Shown in pieces: positions 60,413 to 64,000 of a stretch of 64,000 bases of DNA. The translations under genes were made by a program, and so were the position numbers. Every line of letters begins with the position of its first letter. Within the stretch, counting starts at the first letter, position 1. The notes below the pieces were generated by a model, which worked only from the letters and a program-made list of their open reading frames with translations, was not told where the DNA came from and did no database searches. The DNA is from Flavonifractor sp. An112 (GTDB lineage: Bacteria; Bacillota; Clostridia; Oscillospirales; Oscillospiraceae), in NCBI RefSeq assembly GCF_002161085.1, contig NZ_NFLU01000011.1, positions 1 to 64,000 of the forward strand. The letters run 5' to 3'.

Positions 60413-62314
60413 TTAAAAATGCCGCCGCACCCGGCCGGGCTGGTCAATGGTGTAACCCCCCAACTGTTCCAGCCGTTCCCGGAACGCCGGGCTTTGCAGC
60501 ACCTCCAGCAGGGCTTCCACCGCCGGGGTGCCCCAGGCGTAATCGGGGATGAGCAGGTCGTACTGCTCCACGCACACCGGCAGAAAGTCCAGGTCATACA
60601 GCCGGGCGGCGGACAGAATGCCCATGCCGGCGTCGGCGGTGCCGGCGGCGATCTGGGCGGCCACCGAGGTGTGGGTCAGCTCCTCCCGGTCGTAGCCGTA
60701 CACGGCGGCGGGGTCAATGCCCTCCTTCCGGCACAGGTAGTCGGCCAAAATGCGGGTGCCCGAGCCCTTCTGTCGGTTGACATACCGCAGGTTGGCAATG
60801 TCCCCAAAGCCCTTGATACCCAGAGGATTGCCTTTGGCCACCATCAGGCCCTGGGTGCGGCCCGCGCACTCCACCTGATATACCCCTCCGTGGGGGAAAT
60901 ACTTCTCCAGATAGGAAGTGTTGTAGCTGCCGTCGGCCTCGTCCAGCAGGTGGCACCCCGCCCCGTGGGCCTCCCCCCGGCGGAGGGCCATAATACCCCC
61001 CATGGAGCCCACATGGGTGGAGCTCATGTACAGGTGGGGGTGGGTCTGGTGGAGCAGGTCGGCCACCTCGTCCAGCAGGGGGTCGTGGCTGCCCATCATC
61101 ACCAGGGTGTGCTCCAGCTCCTCCCGGGGCCGCAGGAGAGAGACGGTGACCATCTCCCCCGCCTCCAGGCCCTCCTTGCCCTGGGGGATGTCCAGGATGC
61201 CGTCGGCCTTCAGGAAGGAGGACACCACCCCGGCCCCACGGGCCAGCGGGGAGGCCACCAGCTTATCCCCCACCTGGCCCAGCCGCACCCGGACAAACTC
61301 CCGGTATTTCAGCCCCGACACCACCCGCCGGGCCAGCACCGCCTCCGCCTGCTCCCGGGCGGGGGCTTTCTTGCCGGTCCAGTGTTCGATGAGGGGGCGG
61401 AGCAGGTGCTCCAGCACCAGAATGCCGCTGACCGGGTAGCCGGGCACCCCCAGCACCGGCACCGGGCCTCTCCGGCCCAGAATGGCGGGCTTGCCCGGGC
61501 GGATGGCCAGCCCGTGGCACAGCACCTCCCCCACCGTTCCAATGACGGCGGCGGAGTAGTCCTCCCGGCCCGCCGACGACCCGGCGTTAAGCACCACCAG
61601 GTCGCACTCCTCTGCGGCCCTGGTGAGGGCGTCAGTGAGGTCAGCCTTGTTGTCCTTCACGATGGGGTAGGTCCTGGCTGTACCGCCCCACTCCACGATC
61701 ATGGCGGAGAAGATGGAGGAGTTGAACTCCAGCACGTCCCCCGGCTGGGGGTGGTCGGTGGGGGGCACCACCTCGTCCCCGGTGGGGATGATCCCCACCA
61801 CCGGGCGGGTGAACACCTCCACCGCCAGCACGCCACCGGCGATCATGGCCCCGATGGCGGCCGGGGTAATGGAGGTATGGGTGGGGAGGAGCATCTCCCC
61901 GGCGCACACGTCCTCCCCGATCTGCCGGATGTGCTGCCAGGGGGCGGCGGCCTCATGGAGGACGGCCTTCTCCCCCTCCCACAGCACGTCCTCAATCATT
62001 ACCACCGCGTCCTCCCCCTCGGGCAGGGGGTCACCGGTGTCCACCACCGTGAACTGATGGGGTTCCAGGGTCACCGGCGTGGTCTCGGTGGCTCCGAAGG
62101 TGTCCGCCGCCGCCACGGCGATGCCATCCATGGCGCAGGCGGGATAGTGGGGGGCGCACAGGGTGGCGTAGACCGCCCGGGCAGTCACCCGGCCTGCCGA
62201 TTGGGCCACCGGCACCGTCTCGGTTTTGGGCTGAAATCCCCCCTCCGCCAGCCAGGCGGGGTAGCGCTCCTCCGCCTGCTCCAGGGGGAGGTTGGTCAGA
62301 TAAGTAAAGGGCAT
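60413..62314 (-). CDS. MoeA-like molybdotransferase fused to a substrate-binding domain
   Basis: 633 residues. Residues 1-~410 are MoeA-like (APHYPACAMDGIAVAAADTF, VVGIIPTGDEVVPP, LNAGSSAGREDYSAAVIG, VLGVPGYPVSGILVLEHLL). Residues ~425-633 form a PBP-like domain of the type fused to MoeA in Clostridia (LVMMGSHDPLLDEVADLL, RYVNRQKGSGTRILADYL, DAGMGILSAARLYDLDF). The MoeA part should insert molybdate or tungstate in molybdopterin; the second domain may sense oxyanion or cofactor. GGAGG precedes the ATG. It lies 22 nt after the separate moeA gene. Confidence 0.88.
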   Translation of the reverse strand: MPFTYLTNLPLEQAEERYPAWLAEGGFQPKTETVPVAQSAGRVTARAVYATLCAPHYPACAMDGIAVAAADTFGATETTPVTLEPHQFTVVDTGDPLPEGEDAVVMIEDVLWEGEKAVLHEAAAPWQHIRQIGEDVCAGEMLLPTHTSITPAAIGAMIAGGVLAVEVFTRPVVGIIPTGDEVVPPTDHPQPGDVLEFNSSIFSAMIVEWGGTARTYPIVKDNKADLTDALTRAAEECDLVVLNAGSSAGREDYSAAVIGTVGEVLCHGLAIRPGKPAILGRRGPVPVLGVPGYPVSGILVLEHLLRPLIEHWTGKKAPAREQAEAVLARRVVSGLKYREFVRVRLGQVGDKLVASPLARGAGVVSSFLKADGILDIPQGKEGLEAGEMVTVSLLRPREELEHTLVMMGSHDPLLDEVADLLHQTHPHLYMSSTHVGSMGGIMALRRGEAHGAGCHLLDEADGSYNTSYLEKYFPHGGVYQVECAGRTQGLMVAKGNPLGIKGFGDIANLRYVNRQKGSGTRILADYLCRKEGIDPAAVYGYDREELTHTSVAAQIAAGTADAGMGILSAARLYDLDFLPVCVEQYDLLIPDYAWGTPAVEALLEVLQSPAFRERLEQLGGYTIDQPGRVRRHF

Positions 62315-62336
62315 AAAAACGCCTCCTGATATAAAA

Positions 62337-63554
62337 CTACCCGAAGAGGGACACCTCTACAGATTCCCCGGCCGGGATGCCCTCCCGGTCCCGGGGGACG
62401 CAGAAGAAGCCGTCCGCCCCGGCCAGGGTGGTAATGAGCCCCGACTTGCCCCAGATGGGCACGGCCCACAGCCCGTCGGGCTTCTCCTCCAGAGTGACGC
62501 CGGTGTACTGGGCTCTGCCGTGGTTGGCGGGGACAGTCTGGGCCAGACGTGCCGACACCGTTCGCTCCGCCCAGGTCCGCCCCTCCAGCCGGGCCAGCAG
62601 GGGGATGAGAAAAAGCTTTGCGGTGAACAGGGCGGCCACCGGGTGGCCGGGCAGGCCCAGGATGGGCTTGCCCCCCGCCTTTCCCAGCAGGGTGGGCTTG
62701 CCCGGTTTCATGGCCACCCCGTGGCACAGCATCTCTCCCAGAGAGGCCATCACCCGGCAGGCGGCGTCCTTCTCCCCCACCGAGCTGCCTCCCGACAGCA
62801 CCACACAGTGGCAGCGCTCCAGAGCCTTCTCCACCGCCTCTCTCAGCAGTTCCTCCCGGTCTGGGACAATGCCCAGGGGCACCGCTTCCGCCCCCGCCTG
62901 GGCCAGCAGAGCGGCCACCAGGGGGCCGTTCACGTCCCGCACCTGTCCGGGGCCGGGGTCCCCCTCCGGGGGCACCAGCTCGTCCCCGGTGGAGATCAGG
63001 CCCACCCGTAGTTTGGGGACCACCGGCACCTGAGTCACCCCCAGGGCCGCCAAAGCCCCGATGTCCTGGGGCTCCAGCCTGCGGCCCTTCCGCAGCACCA
63101 GGTCCCCCGGCTTCACGTCGTCCCCTTTAAAAATCAGGTTGGCCCCCGGGGGAACGCTTTTCACAATGCCAATCTCCCCGCCGCCGTAGTCCTCGGTGTG
63201 CTCCACCATTTGGACGGCGTCGGCGCCTTCCGGCAGGGCCCCACCGGTGGGGATGGCGCCGCATTGATAGGGGCCCACGGCAAAGGTGGGCTCCTTCCCC
63301 ATCTCCACCGCCCCGGTGCAGGTGAGCAGGGCGGGGATGGACTCACTGCACCCGAAGGTGTCCGCCCCCCGCAGGGCGTAGCCGTCCACGGTGGAGCGGT
63401 CAAACCCGGGCACATATTCTTCAGCCAGAATATCCTGGGCCAACACCCGGCCCAGAGCACAGTCCAGCCCCACGGTTTCCGGAGGCCGGTCCAGAGGGCC
63501 GAAAATATTTGCAATCCGTGTCAAAAGTTCCTCAGGGGTCATGACGGTGAGCAT
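62337..63554 (-). CDS. moeA: Molybdopterin molybdotransferase MoeA
   Basis: 405 residues with the full MoeA pattern: FDRSTVDGYALRGADTFG, GAIPTGGALPEGADAVQMVEH, RVGLISTGDELVPP, VLSGGSSVGEKD, GLPGHPVAALFTAKLF and a C-terminal domain IV. It transfers molybdate to adenylylated molybdopterin. ATG 63554 follows GGAGGGGG; upstream in-frame codons belong to the antecedent LysR gene. Two MoeA-type proteins in tandem may separate Mo and W, or general and hydroxylase-specific, cofactors. Confidence 0.94.
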   Translation of the reverse strand: MLTVMTPEELLTRIANIFGPLDRPPETVGLDCALGRVLAQDILAEEYVPGFDRSTVDGYALRGADTFGCSESIPALLTCTGAVEMGKEPTFAVGPYQCGAIPTGGALPEGADAVQMVEHTEDYGGGEIGIVKSVPPGANLIFKGDDVKPGDLVLRKGRRLEPQDIGALAALGVTQVPVVPKLRVGLISTGDELVPPEGDPGPGQVRDVNGPLVAALLAQAGAEAVPLGIVPDREELLREAVEKALERCHCVVLSGGSSVGEKDAACRVMASLGEMLCHGVAMKPGKPTLLGKAGGKPILGLPGHPVAALFTAKLFLIPLLARLEGRTWAERTVSARLAQTVPANHGRAQYTGVTLEEKPDGLWAVPIWGKSGLITTLAGADGFFCVPRDREGIPAGESVEVSLFG

Positions 63555-64000
63555 GGTCCCCCTCCTTTCCCACCCCGAAAAAGTCCAGGGCGAAGGCTTG
63601 AAATTCCAGCCCCACAGGGCTGAGATGTTTTTCCCGCTTGAAGCACAGCATGAGGGGCCGGGCAAACCGGCCGCTGGCCAGCCGGGCCAGGGCGATGCGG
63701 GAGTCGGCCCGGTAGGGGGCGGCGGCCCCCTCGGGCACAAAGCCCAGGGCCAGTCCGGCGGCCACCACCTGGCGGTGGCCCTCCCGGTCGTTGACCAGAC
63801 AGCGGGTGGCCGGATGGAGATTGAGCCCGGCGCACAGGTAGTAGGGCTCCTCCAGCCAGTGGCCGGGGCTGCTGAGAAAGACCATGGGCTGGCCCTCCAG
63901 GGCCTTCAAATCCACCGGCTCCCGGCGGGCCAGAGGGTGGTGGGCAGGCAGGGCCAGCAGGTAGCGCTCGCTGCCCAGAGGGTAGCCCCGGAACTTCTCA
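63532..64000 (-). CDS. LysR-family regulator, C-terminal effector domain (truncated by window edge)
   Basis: About 155 residues remain. Segments ERYLLALPAHHPLA, DLKALEGQPMVFLSS, LVNDREGHRQVVAAGLALGFVPEG are typical of the LysR substrate-binding domain; the HTH lies beyond the window. The stop overlaps the moeA start by 23 nt, so the regulator and molybdenum cofactor genes are co-transcribed, suggesting control by a molybdenum- or substrate-linked signal. Confidence 0.82.
   Translation of the reverse strand, partial: EKFRGYPLGSERYLLALPAHHPLARREPVDLKALEGQPMVFLSSPGHWLEEPYYLCAGLNLHPATRCLVNDREGHRQVVAAGLALGFVPEGAAAPYRADSRIALARLASGRFARPLMLCFKREKHLSPVGLEFQAFALDFFGVGKEGDHAHRHDP

Overview
The window is GC-rich, densely coded DNA from a Gram-positive, probably endospore-forming anaerobe. 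The best fit is a butyrate-forming gut Clostridia of the Oscillospiraceae/Flavonifractor type. This placement is inferred from gene content: S-layer-homology (SLH) surface proteins, a Spo0A-like regulator, Noc/Soj/Spo0J with canonical parS sites, a T-box leader, thiolase plus CoA-transferase, and accessory genes for selenium-dependent molybdenum hydroxylases. No rRNA, tRNA, CRISPR array, transposase or phage gene was seen.

Layout. 0-5.5 kb: end of an unidentified gene, a giant SLH adhesin and a secreted stalk-domain protein; both promoter regions share one dyad element. 5.5-14.5 kb, minus strand: the housekeeping run glmU-like, prs, pth, mfd, with a VanW-like gene and an adenylation enzyme/carrier protein pair inserted between pth and mfd. 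14.5-15.0 kb: a non-coding array of six or more hairpins. 15.0-18.4 kb: an HD-domain gene, then thiolase and the two CoA-transferase subunits. 18.5-21.8 kb: GntR/ABC transporter operon. 21.9-27.0 kb: two fold-type-II PLP enzymes, a small membrane protein, a hydantoinase and a MocA-like nucleotidyltransferase. 27-29.6 kb: two paralogous lipoproteins, a duplicated non-coding segment, tadA and mntP. 29.6-31.9 kb: YqeC, YqeB and XdhC-type maturation genes. 32.2-38.0 kb, minus strand: xpt and a BmpA/NupOPQ-type nucleoside ABC transporter. 38.2-42.2 kb: SLH-GH18 protein, YitT protein, PrsA-like foldase. 42.3-48.9 kb: XRE and Spo0A-like regulators, noc, parA, parB, serS, mscL. 48.9-52.8 kb: broken SLH gene, rsmG, a MinD-like ATPase, mgsA. 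52.8-58.0 kb: T-box, hisS, SLH protein, aspS. 58.0-64.0 kb, minus strand: two FAD oxidoreductases, a MoeA-substrate-binding fusion, MoeA and a truncated LysR regulator.

How the genes work together. Thiolase and CoA-transferase point to acyl-CoA/butyrate metabolism. Hydantoinase, MocA, YqeB/C, XdhC, two MoeA proteins, Xpt and the nucleoside transporter together suggest purine or heterocycle catabolism through molybdenum hydroxylases, although no hydroxylase subunit lies in the window.

The most striking observation is a family of four small ORF-less hairpin-rich insertions, at the ends of a nucleoside permease gene (32.1 kb), mgsA (52.8 kb), hisS (53.4 kb) and aspS (57.8 kb). Each interrupts a coding sequence near one end, yet the gene is intact because a second copy of its terminal 52-79 bp is present. 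Of 19 differences between the paired copies, 18 are at third codon positions and the other is TAA versus TGA. Each insert also carries an 11-14 bp sequence perfectly complementary to the target site across the insertion junction, and the inserts share hairpins and motifs. This looks like a guided, gene-end-restoring homing element family that I cannot match to a described class.
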